Positions 17,581 to 26,317 of a stretch of 64,000 nucleotides of DNA are shown here, one piece after another (positions within the stretch are counted from its first letter, which is position 1; each line of letters starts with the position of its first letter). The notes beneath the pieces were generated by a model, which was given only the letters and a program-made list of their open reading frames with translations, made no database searches and was not told the origin of the DNA. Source of the DNA: Cumulibacter sp047975195 (GTDB lineage: Bacteria; Actinomycetota; Actinomycetes; Mycobacteriales; Antricoccaceae); NCBI GenBank assembly GCA_047975195.1, contig JBKEDB010000042.1, forward strand, positions 62,001 to 126,000. The letters run 5' to 3'. A program made the position numbers and the translations under genes.

Positions 17581-18489
17581 TTAGAGGTAGCGAGCGAGGT
17601 CGGCAGTGAGTTCGCCGGCCGCCTCGTCGCACGCTTTCGAAGCCGCAGCCATGCCGAAGAACCCATGGATGAGTGTGGGGTAGAGCCGCAGCGTGACGTC
17701 GACCCCCGATTTCGCCAGCACCTCGGCGTACGCCGTGGACTCGTCTCGGAGTGGGTCATAGCCTGCGGCTCCGATAACCGTCGGGCAAAGGCCTTCACGT
17801 TGGCCGTATATCGGTGACATCCGCGGATCGGTGCGATCGGCGCCATCGGCGTACGCGGCGATAAAGGTGTTCATATCGTCCGCCGTCAATCGGTACCCGC
17901 TTGCGTTTTGTTGTGCGGAAAGATATTGCCCCTCGCAGTCCAGCGCGGGATACAGCAGCAGCGCGGCGTCCAACGCGACGCCTTCGTCTCGCGCTTGGTG
18001 TGCGACAGCCGCGGCGAGGTTGCCGCCCGCCGAATCGCCGGCGACGGCGATCTTGCCGCCACCGAACTCTCCGCGGCGCCCTTCGATATAGGCAAATGAG
18101 TCCCAACAATCCTCGTACGGCGTGGGGAACGGGTCCTCGGGCGCGAGTCGGTAGTCCACGGAGACGACCATCGCGCCGGTGTCGCGCACGATTCGCGCGC
18201 ATAGCCGGTCGTGTGTATCGAGGTCGCCGACCACCCAGCCGCCGCCATGGAAGAAGACCACTGTCGCCCCCGGTTCGCCCAGCTGGTAGGTCCGGGCCGA
18301 TAGCGTGCGGCCGGTGAGCGGCAACTTGATGTTGTGGACAGTCAGCCCCCCGAGGTCGTTGGGTGCGGCCAGGCCGGCGGCCCGATAGGAGGTGCGCGCC
18401 GCCGCCTCTTCCCCCGGAACATAGAGCCGCGGATTGCCGGCTGCTTCGATGGCGTCGAGCACAGTTTGGACCTCGGGATCGACGGGCAT
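17581..18489 (-). CDS. Alpha/beta-hydrolase, hormone-sensitive-lipase-type esterase
   Basis: A 302-residue esterase of the HSL (family IV) group. The oxyanion motif HGGGW is in VVFFHGGGWVVGDLDTHD. The nucleophile elbow is GDSAGGN, the catalytic acid is probably Asp in GAAGYDPLRDE, and the catalytic His is in LIHGFFGM. The family sequence VVSVDYRLAPEDPFPTPYEDC is also present. No signal peptide is seen, so the enzyme is cytosolic. It probably hydrolyses short acyl esters; the natural substrate is unknown. The GGAGGCCC region just upstream of ATG 18489 supports that start. It is divergent from the MFS gene across a 147-bp gap. Confidence 0.9.
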   Translation of the reverse strand: MPVDPEVQTVLDAIEAAGNPRLYVPGEEAAARTSYRAAGLAAPNDLGGLTVHNIKLPLTGRTLSARTYQLGEPGATVVFFHGGGWVVGDLDTHDRLCARIVRDTGAMVVSVDYRLAPEDPFPTPYEDCWDSFAYIEGRRGEFGGGKIAVAGDSAGGNLAAAVAHQARDEGVALDAALLLYPALDCEGQYLSAQQNASGYRLTADDMNTFIAAYADGADRTDPRMSPIYGQREGLCPTVIGAAGYDPLRDESTAYAEVLAKSGVDVTLRLYPTLIHGFFGMAAASKACDEAAGELTADLARYL

Positions 18490-18636
18490 ATCGGGCCTCC
18501 TTGGGGTCGTCTATCGAACCGTACCCGCCATCGGCGAACCCGGTGGTTCTGTCTAGGTGAAGCGCAGGCGTACGATCGTTAGCACTACGAAACGAATGTC
18601 GGCAGATACCCCGACGACACCGCGACTCAGGACCCG

Positions 18637-20073
18637 ATGAACTCAACGAACGAACAAGAACCGGCCGCGAACCCTTCGCTGGCAATCGCCATACTGGCCT
18701 TTACCGGTATGACCGTCTCGATCATGCAGACGATCGTCGTACCGCTACTTCCGCATCTGCCGGGCATCTTGAACGCATCCAGGGAGAGCGCGACGTGGGT
18801 GCTGACGGTGACGCTGATGGTTGGCGCGGTTTTCACCCCGATCGCCGGACGGCTGGGCGATATGATCGGCAAGCGCCGAATGTTGATGATCACCACGGCG
18901 ATGATGGTGATCGGATCGCTGGTATGTGTGCTGTCTAGCAGTCTTGTTCCGATGCTCGTCGGGCGAGCTCTGCAGGGAATGTCGCTCGGTTCGATATCGC
19001 TTGGGATCAGCCTGATGCGCGACATCATGCCCAAGGAACGGCTCGGTTCCGCCGTCGCGTTGATGAGCGCGACCCTCGGCATCGGGGGTGCGATCGGGCT
19101 CCCGCTCTCCGCCGTCGTCGCGCAACATCTGTCGTGGCACGTACTGTTCGCGGGTTCCGCCGCGTTCGGAGCAATCGCGTGCCTCGCCGTCGTCCTCTTC
19201 ATCCCGGAGTCTTCGGTGCGATCCGGTGGGTCCTTCGACGTCCTTGGTGCGATCACGTTCTCCGGAATGCTGATATCACTGCTGGTCGGGTTGACGAAAA
19301 CCGCAGATTGGGGCTGGGGAAACTGGCGCGTGTACGCGTGCTTCGTGGTGGCGATGGGGTTTGGCCTGCTGTTCTTGAAGGTCGAACGTCGCGCGTCGCA
19401 CCCCATGGTCGACATTCCGGTCACCCTGCAGCCGACCGTCCGCTACACCAATCTCGCGTCGGTTCTCGTCGGATTCGCCATGTATACGTGCAATATGGCG
19501 GTCACCGAACTACTGCAGGCGCCGAAAGACACCGGTTACGGGTTTGGGACCTCGATGGTGGTTGCTGGCCTGTGCGCCGCGCCCATGGGCTTCCTGATGA
19601 TGGTGCTGTCGCCAGTTGGGGCGAAACTCATCAAGGTTCGCGGAGCAAGGTTCGCATTCAGGTCGGGAATCGCGGTGATAGGTGTCGGATTCGCGATTGG
19701 CGTGTTTAAGGTCAACGCCGCGTGGGAGCTCATCATCGTCGCGATGTTCGTCGGGGCAGGCGTCGCCTTGTCGTACGCCGCCGCGCCTACGCTGATCATG
19801 AGCGCGGTGCCGCACACACAAACCGCCGCTGCTAACAGCGTGAACACGCTCGCGCGGTCGATGGGTACGTCGCTCGCGGCCGCTATACATGGCAGCATCC
19901 TGGCGTCGGCGTTCGTGGTGGGTGGTACGTCGTACGGCCCGCTCAACCCCTTCCAGCTGTGTTTCCTGCTCGCGGTCATCGCCTGCGCCGTCGCGTACGC
20001 GCTCGGTGCGTTGATCCCGAAGGAGCCGCGCGAGATCGTCCCTGCTCCTGTGGCCGAAGCCGTCCCTAATTGA
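18637..20073 (+). CDS. MFS drug/solute exporter (DHA2-like)
   Basis: A 478-residue major facilitator protein, inner membrane, proton-coupled. About 13-14 membrane segments can be traced, starting with SLAIAILAFTGMTVSIMQTI. The MFS signature between helices 2 and 3 reads GRLGDMIGKRRML, and motif C-like LGIGGAIGLPLSAVVAQHLSWHVLF marks the exporter branch. Length and helix number fit the EmrB/QacA-like DHA2 family. It is followed after 54 bases by the thiolase, possibly co-transcribed but with its own ribosome site. The substrate is not predictable from sequence, and there is no adjacent regulator. Confidence 0.88.
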   Translation: MNSTNEQEPAANPSLAIAILAFTGMTVSIMQTIVVPLLPHLPGILNASRESATWVLTVTLMVGAVFTPIAGRLGDMIGKRRMLMITTAMMVIGSLVCVLSSSLVPMLVGRALQGMSLGSISLGISLMRDIMPKERLGSAVALMSATLGIGGAIGLPLSAVVAQHLSWHVLFAGSAAFGAIACLAVVLFIPESSVRSGGSFDVLGAITFSGMLISLLVGLTKTADWGWGNWRVYACFVVAMGFGLLFLKVERRASHPMVDIPVTLQPTVRYTNLASVLVGFAMYTCNMAVTELLQAPKDTGYGFGTSMVVAGLCAAPMGFLMMVLSPVGAKLIKVRGARFAFRSGIAVIGVGFAIGVFKVNAAWELIIVAMFVGAGVALSYAAAPTLIMSAVPHTQTAAANSVNTLARSMGTSLAAAIHGSILASAFVVGGTSYGPLNPFQLCFLLAVIACAVAYALGALIPKEPREIVPAPVAEAVPN

Positions 20074-20127
20074 CGGTTCGGTCGGTAAGTACCCTCAAGC
20101 GCAGACTCAATGAACAAGGAGATACCC

Positions 20128-21324
20128 ATGCGCAGAGCCGCCATAGTGAACCCTGTCCGCACCGCCGTAGGTACCTTCGGTGGCTCGATGAAGGACGTGC
20201 CCGTCGAAGACCTGGCCGCGACCGTCGTCAAGGAGGTCATGAAGCGTTCGGACGTCGACCCGAAGCTGATTGAGGACGTCGTCTTCGCGCAGTCCTACCC
20301 GAACGGTGAGACGCCGTGCCTGGGCCGCTGGGTTGCGATGCATGCCGGCCTGCCTACCGAGACCCCCGGTATGCAACTCGATCGCCGTTGCGCGGGCGGG
20401 TTGATGTCGATCGCTACGGCATCGATGATGGTTCAGTCGGGTGCTGCGGACGTGGTGATCGCCGGCGGCGCCGAGTCGATGAGCCGCATCGAGCACTACA
20501 CCACGGGCGCGCGCTGGGGCACTCGCGCGGGCGGGATGATGCTGCATGATCGTCTCGACCGCGGCCGAGAGCGCTCACAGCCGACGTGGCGGTACGGCGA
20601 AATCAGCGGAATGATCGAGACCGCCGACGTGCTCGCTGCGCAGCAGGGCGTCACCCGAGAAGAAGCCGACGAGTATTCCGTGCGCTCGCACCAGCGCGCG
20701 ATCGATGCGTGGGACAAGGGTCTGTTCGACGCTGAAGTGGTGCCGGTCGAGGTGCCGCAGCGAAAAGGCGATCCGATTCCGTTCGCGAAGGACGAGGGTA
20801 TGCGCCCTGGGACGTCGATGGAGACCCTCGGCAAGCTGCGTGTGCTGCGCAAGGACGGCGTGGTGACCGCTGGCAACGCGTCGCAGCAGAACGACGCCGC
20901 CGCGGCGTGTCTGATCGTCGCCGAGGACAAGTTGGACGAACTCGGTCTCGAGCCGATCGCGTTCCTGCGCGGATGGACTGCCGTCGGTTGTGAGCCCGGC
21001 ACGATGGGTTGGGGACCGGTTCCAGCGGTCGCGAAGTTGTTCGAAAAGACCGGTCTGAACTGGGACGACATCGACCTGGTCGAGCTCAATGAGGCCTTCG
21101 CAGCACAGGTCCTCGCGGTGACCAAGGGCTGGGGCTGGAACGAGGCAGACAAGCTCAACGTGAACGGCGGCGGCATCTCGCTCGGGCATCCGATCGCTGC
21201 TACCGGTGTACGGATCATGACCTCGCTGGTGCACGAGATGAAGCGTCGCGATGCAAAGTACGGCCTCGAGACGATGTGTGTCGGTTCGGGCCAGGGCATG
21301 GCGGCCGTCTTCGAGCGTGCGTAG
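20128..21324 (+). CDS. Thiolase (acetyl-CoA acetyltransferase)
   Basis: A thiolase of 398 residues performing reversible thiolytic cleavage or condensation of acyl-CoA. The catalytic nucleophile Cys is in LDRRCAGGLMSI at about residue 88, the His in GGGISLGHPIAATG, and the second Cys in MCVGSGQGMA. VELNEAFAAQVLAV supplies the conserved Asn. The start is ATG 20128 because AAGGAG (20116-20121) sits six bases upstream; the in-frame ATG at 20110 precedes that ribosome site and is unlikely. Chain-length specificity (biosynthetic versus degradative) is not clear. A strong hairpin follows 11 bases after the stop. Confidence 0.93.
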   Translation: MRRAAIVNPVRTAVGTFGGSMKDVPVEDLAATVVKEVMKRSDVDPKLIEDVVFAQSYPNGETPCLGRWVAMHAGLPTETPGMQLDRRCAGGLMSIATASMMVQSGAADVVIAGGAESMSRIEHYTTGARWGTRAGGMMLHDRLDRGRERSQPTWRYGEISGMIETADVLAAQQGVTREEADEYSVRSHQRAIDAWDKGLFDAEVVPVEVPQRKGDPIPFAKDEGMRPGTSMETLGKLRVLRKDGVVTAGNASQQNDAAAACLIVAEDKLDELGLEPIAFLRGWTAVGCEPGTMGWGPVPAVAKLFEKTGLNWDDIDLVELNEAFAAQVLAVTKGWGWNEADKLNVNGGGISLGHPIAATGVRIMTSLVHEMKRRDAKYGLETMCVGSGQGMAAVFERA

Positions 21325-21335
21325 GTCTTGATCGG

Positions 21336-21372
21336 CTCGCCACCGCCGACCACATCGGTCGGCGGTGGCGAG
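21336..21372 (+). terminator. Terminator-like hairpin after the thiolase gene
   Basis: CTCGCCACCGCCGACC (21336-21351) and its exact complement (21357-21372) form a 16-bp stem with loop ACATC. It starts 11 bases after the thiolase stop. There is no U-tract, which is common for actinobacterial terminators. Confidence 0.85.
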
Positions 21373-21766
21373 ATGTACGAAGCCGCAGAGTGGGCACGGC
21401 GTGGGACGCGTCTGCCTGTGGTGGGCGCGGGCAGGTGGGTCACCTGCCCCGGGCGGCGTACCAACCAGGGTCGTCTCGACTCGGTCGGCCCCTTCGTCGT
21501 CCCTCTCCGTCGAGGACCGGCGGGTGCCGCGCGTACTACTGATGACCGGCGGGTGTGACGTGTTCGGCAGCTATCCGATTGGTTGTCGGTGTAACGATCG
21601 AGCGGTTGTGTTGCGGAAGAGTTATAGGCGGCGTGATCTATGCCGGGATCGCGCTACTGGTTTGAAACCCGGTGCGTGGAACGGGTAAAGTTAGACCTTG
21701 CTCTGGCCGATGCCGTCCAGGCTGTACTCCGATGACTCCTATCGCAGAACAGGACGGTGACCCGTC
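21373..21766. other. Gene-free stretch upstream of gltB with a second hairpin
   Basis: No convincing gene is seen between the thiolase terminator and gltB. At 21429-21449 GGGCAGGTG, loop GGT and CACCTGCCC form a perfect 9-bp hairpin. The last 200 bases are less GC-rich in places (for example AGTTATAGG near 21620 and GGTAAAGTTAGACC near 21685) and probably contain the gltBD promoter; I cannot place it with confidence. AGGACGG about nine bases before ATG 21767 is the likely ribosome site. Confidence 0.5.
21429..21449. terminator. Second hairpin downstream of the thiolase
   Basis: A 9-bp perfect stem with a 3-base loop, 57 bases beyond the first terminator hairpin. It could be a back-up terminator or part of the gltB leader. 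No U-tract follows. Confidence 0.5.
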
Positions 21767-24700
21767 ATGTCGCTTGCCGGTTTCTCCGCACGCCCCGCAG
21801 CTCAAGGGTTGTACAACCCTGCTCATGAGCATGATGCCTGCGGTGTCGCGATGGTCGCAACCATGCGCGGACACGCCGGGCACGACATCGTCGAGCATGC
21901 CCTGACGGCGTTGCGCAACCTTGACCACCGCGGCGCCACCGGCGCCGATCCGTTGGTCGGTGACGGCGCCGGAATCCTGATGCAGATGCCCGACGAGTTC
22001 TTGCGTGGCGTCGTCGATTTCGAACTACCCGCGCTCGACTCGTACGCCGCCGGTATGGCCTACCTCCCGCAGGACGAAACCGAGCACGCCGCAGCGATCG
22101 CGAAGATCGAAGAGATCGCGGCCGAGGAGCACTTGAAGGTGCTCGGCTGGCGTGACGTTCCGGTCGCCGCTGACATCATCGGGCAGGTCGCCCGCGACTG
22201 CATGCCGCATTTCGCGCTGCTATTTGTCTCCTCGAACTACGGCAAGCAGACCGGTGTGAACCTGGACCGGCTTGCGTTCTGCGTTCGTAAGCGCGCCGAG
22301 CACGAGACTGGCGCGTACTTCGCGTCACTGTCCTCGCGCACGATCGTGTACAAGGGCATGCTCACTACCAGCCAGCTCGAGCCGTTCTTCAGCGACCTCT
22401 CGGACGCGCGGATGGCGACGAAGTTGGCCCTGGTGCACTCCAGGTTCTCCACTAACACGTTCCCGTCGTGGCCGCTGGCGCATCCATTCCGGATGATCGC
22501 GCACAACGGTGAAATCAACACGGTTAAGGGCAACCGCAACTGGATGCGCGCTCGTGAGTCCGCGCTGACCTCCGATGTCATCCCTGGCGATATGAAGCGG
22601 TTGTTCCCGATTTGCTCGGACGACGCCTCGGACTCGGCCAGCTTCGACGAGGTTCTCGAGTTATTGCACCTCGGCGGACGTTCCCTTCCGCACTCGGTAC
22701 TGATGATGATCCCGGAGGCGTGGGAGAACCACGAAACGATGGATCCCGCGCGCCGTGCGTTCTACGAGTTTCACTCGATGCTGATGGAACCGTGGGACGG
22801 ACCAGCCTGTGTCACGTTCACTGACGGCACGCTGGTTGGCGCCGTTCTCGATCGCAACGGCCTGCGTCCAGGCCGCTACTCGGTCACCGAGGACGGCCTC
22901 GTCGTCCTCGCCTCCGAGTCCGGCGTCCTCGACCTTGACCCGTCAACGGTCGTGCGCGCCGGCCGCCTGCAGCCGGGCAGAATGTTCCTGGTCGACACCG
23001 AGCATGGCCGGATCATCGAAGACGACGAGATCAAGGCGAATCTGGCCGCGCAGCAGCCGTACCAGGACTGGCTGAATGACGGCATCGTCCGTATCGACGA
23101 CTTGCCTGAGCGCGAGCACATCGTGCACACGCCGTCGTCGGTCGCGCGCCGTCAGCAGACCTTCGGGTACACCCATGAGGAGACTCGAATCCTGCTGACG
23201 CCGATGGCGAAGACCGGCGGTGAGGCGCTCGGTTCGATGGGTACCGACACGCCGATCGCCGTCTTGTCGGAGCGTCCGCGCCTGCTGTTCGATTACTTCA
23301 ATCAGCTGTTCGCCCAGGTCACCAACCCGCCGTTGGACGCGCTGCGTGAAGAACTCGTCACCTCCCTGGGCAATTCGATCGGTCCAGAGCGCAACCTGCT
23401 GTCGGTCTCGGCGACGCATGCGCGCCAGCTCGCGGTGGACTTCCCGGTGATCGACAACGATCAACTCGCGAAGATCGTGCACATCAACGCCGAGGGCGAT
23501 CAGCCCGGCTACGCCACGCACGTCGTCCGCGGGTTGTACGACCACCTGCAGGGCGGGCAGGGAATTGCGGACCGGCTCGAGGTCATTTTCGGTGAGATCT
23601 CGGAGGCCATCGAGCACGGCGCCCGGTTCATCGTGCTCTCCGATCGCGACGCCGGACGCGACTACGCACCGATCCCGTCGCTGCTGCTGACTGCCGCGGT
23701 GCACCACTACCTCGTTCGGGAAAAGACCCGCACGAAGGTCGGCCTGATCGTCGAGGCCGGTGACGTCCGCGAAGTGCACCACGTCGCCTTGCTGATCGGC
23801 TACGGCGCTGCGGGCGTCAACCCGTATCTGGCAATGGAGACTGTCGAGGACATGGTCCGTCGCGGCTTGATCGAGGGCATCTCGCCCGAGACCGCCGTGA
23901 AGAACCTGATCAAGGCTCTCGGCAAGGGCGTGCTGAAGGTGATGTCCAAGATGGGCATCTCGACCGTGCCGTCGTACTGCGGCGCGCAGGTCTTCGAGGC
24001 CGTGGGGTTGGCCCAGGCTCTTGTCGACAAGTACTTCACCGGAACGACCAGTCAACTCGGCGGAATCGGCCTCGATGTGATCGCGGCCGAGGTCGCGCAG
24101 CGGCATGCGACGGCGTATCCGCCGGAGGGCGTGGAGATCCCGCACCGTCCGCTGTGGACCGGCGGCGAGTACCAATGGCGTCGCGACGGCGCGCCGCACC
24201 TGTTCAACCCGGACACGGTCTTCCGGTTGCAGCACGCCACCCGGCAGAAGCGTTACGACATCTTCAAGCAGTACACGAAACTGGTCGACGACCAGTCCGA
24301 GCAGTTGATGACCCTACGTGGTCTGTTCGAGTTCTCCGACGTTTCCTCGACGGGCCGCCGGCCGGTCCCGATCGAGGAGGTGGAGCCGGTCAGCGAGATC
24401 GTGAAGCGGTTCTCCACCGGAGCCATGTCCTACGGGTCCATCTCGCAGGAGGCGCACGAGACGCTGGCGATCGCGATGAATCGTCTCGGTGGTAAATCCA
24501 ACACCGGAGAGGGCGGCGAGGACGTCGAGCGCCTGCTGGACCCCACCCGCCGTTCGTCGATCAAGCAGGTCGCGTCGGGACGCTTCGGTGTCACCAGCCA
24601 CTACCTGACTGAGTCCGACGACATCCAGATCAAGATGGCGCAGGGCGCGAAGCCGGGCGAGGGCGGGCAGTTGCCGGGCCAGAAGGTGTACCCGTGGGTC

Positions 24701-26317
24701 GCCAAGACGCGGCACTCCACCCCGGGTGTCGGGCTTATTTCGCCACCCCCGCACCATGACATCTACTCGATCGAGGATCTCGCTCAGCTGATCCACGATC
24801 TGAAGAACGCCAACCCTCAGGCGCGCATCCACGTGAAGTTGGTCGCCGAGATCGGTGTCGGCACGGTCGCCGCCGGTGTCTCGAAGGCACATGCGGACGT
24901 GGTGCTGATCTCCGGTCACGACGGCGGCACCGGCGCTTCGCCGCTGACCTCGCTCAAGCACGCAGGTGCGCCGTGGGAACTCGGCCTCGCCGAGACCCAG
25001 CAGACCCTGCGGCTGAACGGTTTGCGGGACCGCATTGTGGTTCAAGCCGACGGGCAAATGAAGACCGGTCGTGACGTCGTGATCGCCGCACTGCTCGGCG
25101 CTGAGGAGTTCGGGTTCGCGACCGCCCCGCTGATCGTGTCCGGCTGTGTGATGATGCGCGTGTGCCACCAGGACACCTGCCCGGTCGGCATCGCAACTCA
25201 GAATCCGGAGCTACGTTCCCGCTATAGCGGCAAACCCGAGTTTGTTGAGACGTTCTTCGAGTACGTCGCCGAGGAAGTCCGCGAGCACTTGGCGGCGCTT
25301 GGCTTCCGTTCGATCCAGGAAGCGGTCGGCCACGCGGAGTCGCTGAAGGTCGATCGTGCGATCGAGCACTGGAAGGCCTCGGGCATGGACCTGTCGCCGA
25401 TCCTGGCCACCGTTGAGGACCCGACCGGCGGTACGCCGTACAACTCGGCAGGGCAGGACCACGGCTTGGATAAGGCCCTCGACCAGCAGTTGATCGCGCT
25501 GGCGCGCCCCGCGATCGATAACGGTGAGCAGGTCCGCGAAACGGTCGAGATCCGCAATGTGAACCGCACCGTCGGCACCATGCTGGGCCACGAGGTCACC
25601 AAGGCGCACCCAGCCGGGCTGCCGGACAACTCGATCCAGTTCACCCTGGCGGGGTCCGCGGGGCAGTCGTTGGGCGCGTTCCTACCGGCCGGCGTCACTT
25701 TGCTGATGAGCGGTGACGCGAACGACTATGTCGGTAAGGGACTGTCCGGCGGGCGGGTCGTCGTCCGCCCGGACGAGCGCGCGCCTCTTGTTGCTGAAAA
25801 GAATGTCATCGCCGGCAACGTGATCGGGTACGGCGCGACGACGGGAGAGTTGTTCCTGCGTGGCAAGGTCGGCGAGCGCTTCTGCGTACGCAATTCGGGC
25901 GCGACTGCGGTTGTAGAAGGCGTCGGCGATCACGCGTGCGAGTACATGACCGGCGGTATCGCTATGGTCCTCGGCGAAACCGGACGCAACTTAGGTGCCG
26001 GCATGTCCGGCGGCGTCGCCTACGTCCTGGACCTCGACGAACAGGTCGTCAATCCCGAACTGGTCGACGTACTTTCCTTGCGTGAGTCGGATATCGAGGT
26101 CGTGCATCGGCTGTTGACCGATCACGTGAAATGGACCGGATCGACGGTTGCCCAGGGGCTGCTGGACGACTGGTCGAATGGAATCAAGCGGATGAAGGTC
26201 GTGCTACCGCGCGGCTACCAGCGTGTGCTCGACGTGCGCGCCGACGCCGCGGAGCAGGGACTCGATCTCGACGGCGCCGAGGTGTGGAGCCGCATCATGG
26301 AGGTTTTCAATGGCTGA
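21767..26317 (+). CDS. gltB: Glutamate synthase (NADPH) large subunit
   Basis: A 1516-residue GOGAT alpha subunit converting glutamine plus 2-oxoglutarate to two glutamates. The class-II amidotransferase domain should mature at Cys25 (HEHDACGVAMVA), so a 24-residue propeptide is removed. Motifs for the glutaminase are LVHSRFSTNTFPSWPLAHPFRMIAHNGEINT. The central domain is followed by the FMN-binding synthase barrel (GAMSYGSISQEAHETLAIAMNRLGGKSNTGEGGED; HVKLVAEIGVGTVAAGVSKA; ISGHDGGTGASPL) and the 3Fe-4S cysteines in CVMMRVCHQDTC near residue 1126. The C-terminal beta-helix (glycine repeats such as GGRVVVRPDE) is complete. It overlaps gltD by eight bases. Confidence 0.98.
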   Translation: MSLAGFSARPAAQGLYNPAHEHDACGVAMVATMRGHAGHDIVEHALTALRNLDHRGATGADPLVGDGAGILMQMPDEFLRGVVDFELPALDSYAAGMAYLPQDETEHAAAIAKIEEIAAEEHLKVLGWRDVPVAADIIGQVARDCMPHFALLFVSSNYGKQTGVNLDRLAFCVRKRAEHETGAYFASLSSRTIVYKGMLTTSQLEPFFSDLSDARMATKLALVHSRFSTNTFPSWPLAHPFRMIAHNGEINTVKGNRNWMRARESALTSDVIPGDMKRLFPICSDDASDSASFDEVLELLHLGGRSLPHSVLMMIPEAWENHETMDPARRAFYEFHSMLMEPWDGPACVTFTDGTLVGAVLDRNGLRPGRYSVTEDGLVVLASESGVLDLDPSTVVRAGRLQPGRMFLVDTEHGRIIEDDEIKANLAAQQPYQDWLNDGIVRIDDLPEREHIVHTPSSVARRQQTFGYTHEETRILLTPMAKTGGEALGSMGTDTPIAVLSERPRLLFDYFNQLFAQVTNPPLDALREELVTSLGNSIGPERNLLSVSATHARQLAVDFPVIDNDQLAKIVHINAEGDQPGYATHVVRGLYDHLQGGQGIADRLEVIFGEISEAIEHGARFIVLSDRDAGRDYAPIPSLLLTAAVHHYLVREKTRTKVGLIVEAGDVREVHHVALLIGYGAAGVNPYLAMETVEDMVRRGLIEGISPETAVKNLIKALGKGVLKVMSKMGISTVPSYCGAQVFEAVGLAQALVDKYFTGTTSQLGGIGLDVIAAEVAQRHATAYPPEGVEIPHRPLWTGGEYQWRRDGAPHLFNPDTVFRLQHATRQKRYDIFKQYTKLVDDQSEQLMTLRGLFEFSDVSSTGRRPVPIEEVEPVSEIVKRFSTGAMSYGSISQEAHETLAIAMNRLGGKSNTGEGGEDVERLLDPTRRSSIKQVASGRFGVTSHYLTESDDIQIKMAQGAKPGEGGQLPGQKVYPWVAKTRHSTPGVGLISPPPHHDIYSIEDLAQLIHDLKNANPQARIHVKLVAEIGVGTVAAGVSKAHADVVLISGHDGGTGASPLTSLKHAGAPWELGLAETQQTLRLNGLRDRIVVQADGQMKTGRDVVIAALLGAEEFGFATAPLIVSGCVMMRVCHQDTCPVGIATQNPELRSRYSGKPEFVETFFEYVAEEVREHLAALGFRSIQEAVGHAESLKVDRAIEHWKASGMDLSPILATVEDPTGGTPYNSAGQDHGLDKALDQQLIALARPAIDNGEQVRETVEIRNVNRTVGTMLGHEVTKAHPAGLPDNSIQFTLAGSAGQSLGAFLPAGVTLLMSGDANDYVGKGLSGGRVVVRPDERAPLVAEKNVIAGNVIGYGATTGELFLRGKVGERFCVRNSGATAVVEGVGDHACEYMTGGIAMVLGETGRNLGAGMSGGVAYVLDLDEQVVNPELVDVLSLRESDIEVVHRLLTDHVKWTGSTVAQGLLDDWSNGIKRMKVVLPRGYQRVLDVRADAAEQGLDLDGAEVWSRIMEVFNG

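Noticed and set aside
22943..24235. 430-codon open frame antisense to gltB
   Set aside because: Arg/Asp/Val-rich shadow frame opposite a highly conserved gene, typical of high-GC DNA.
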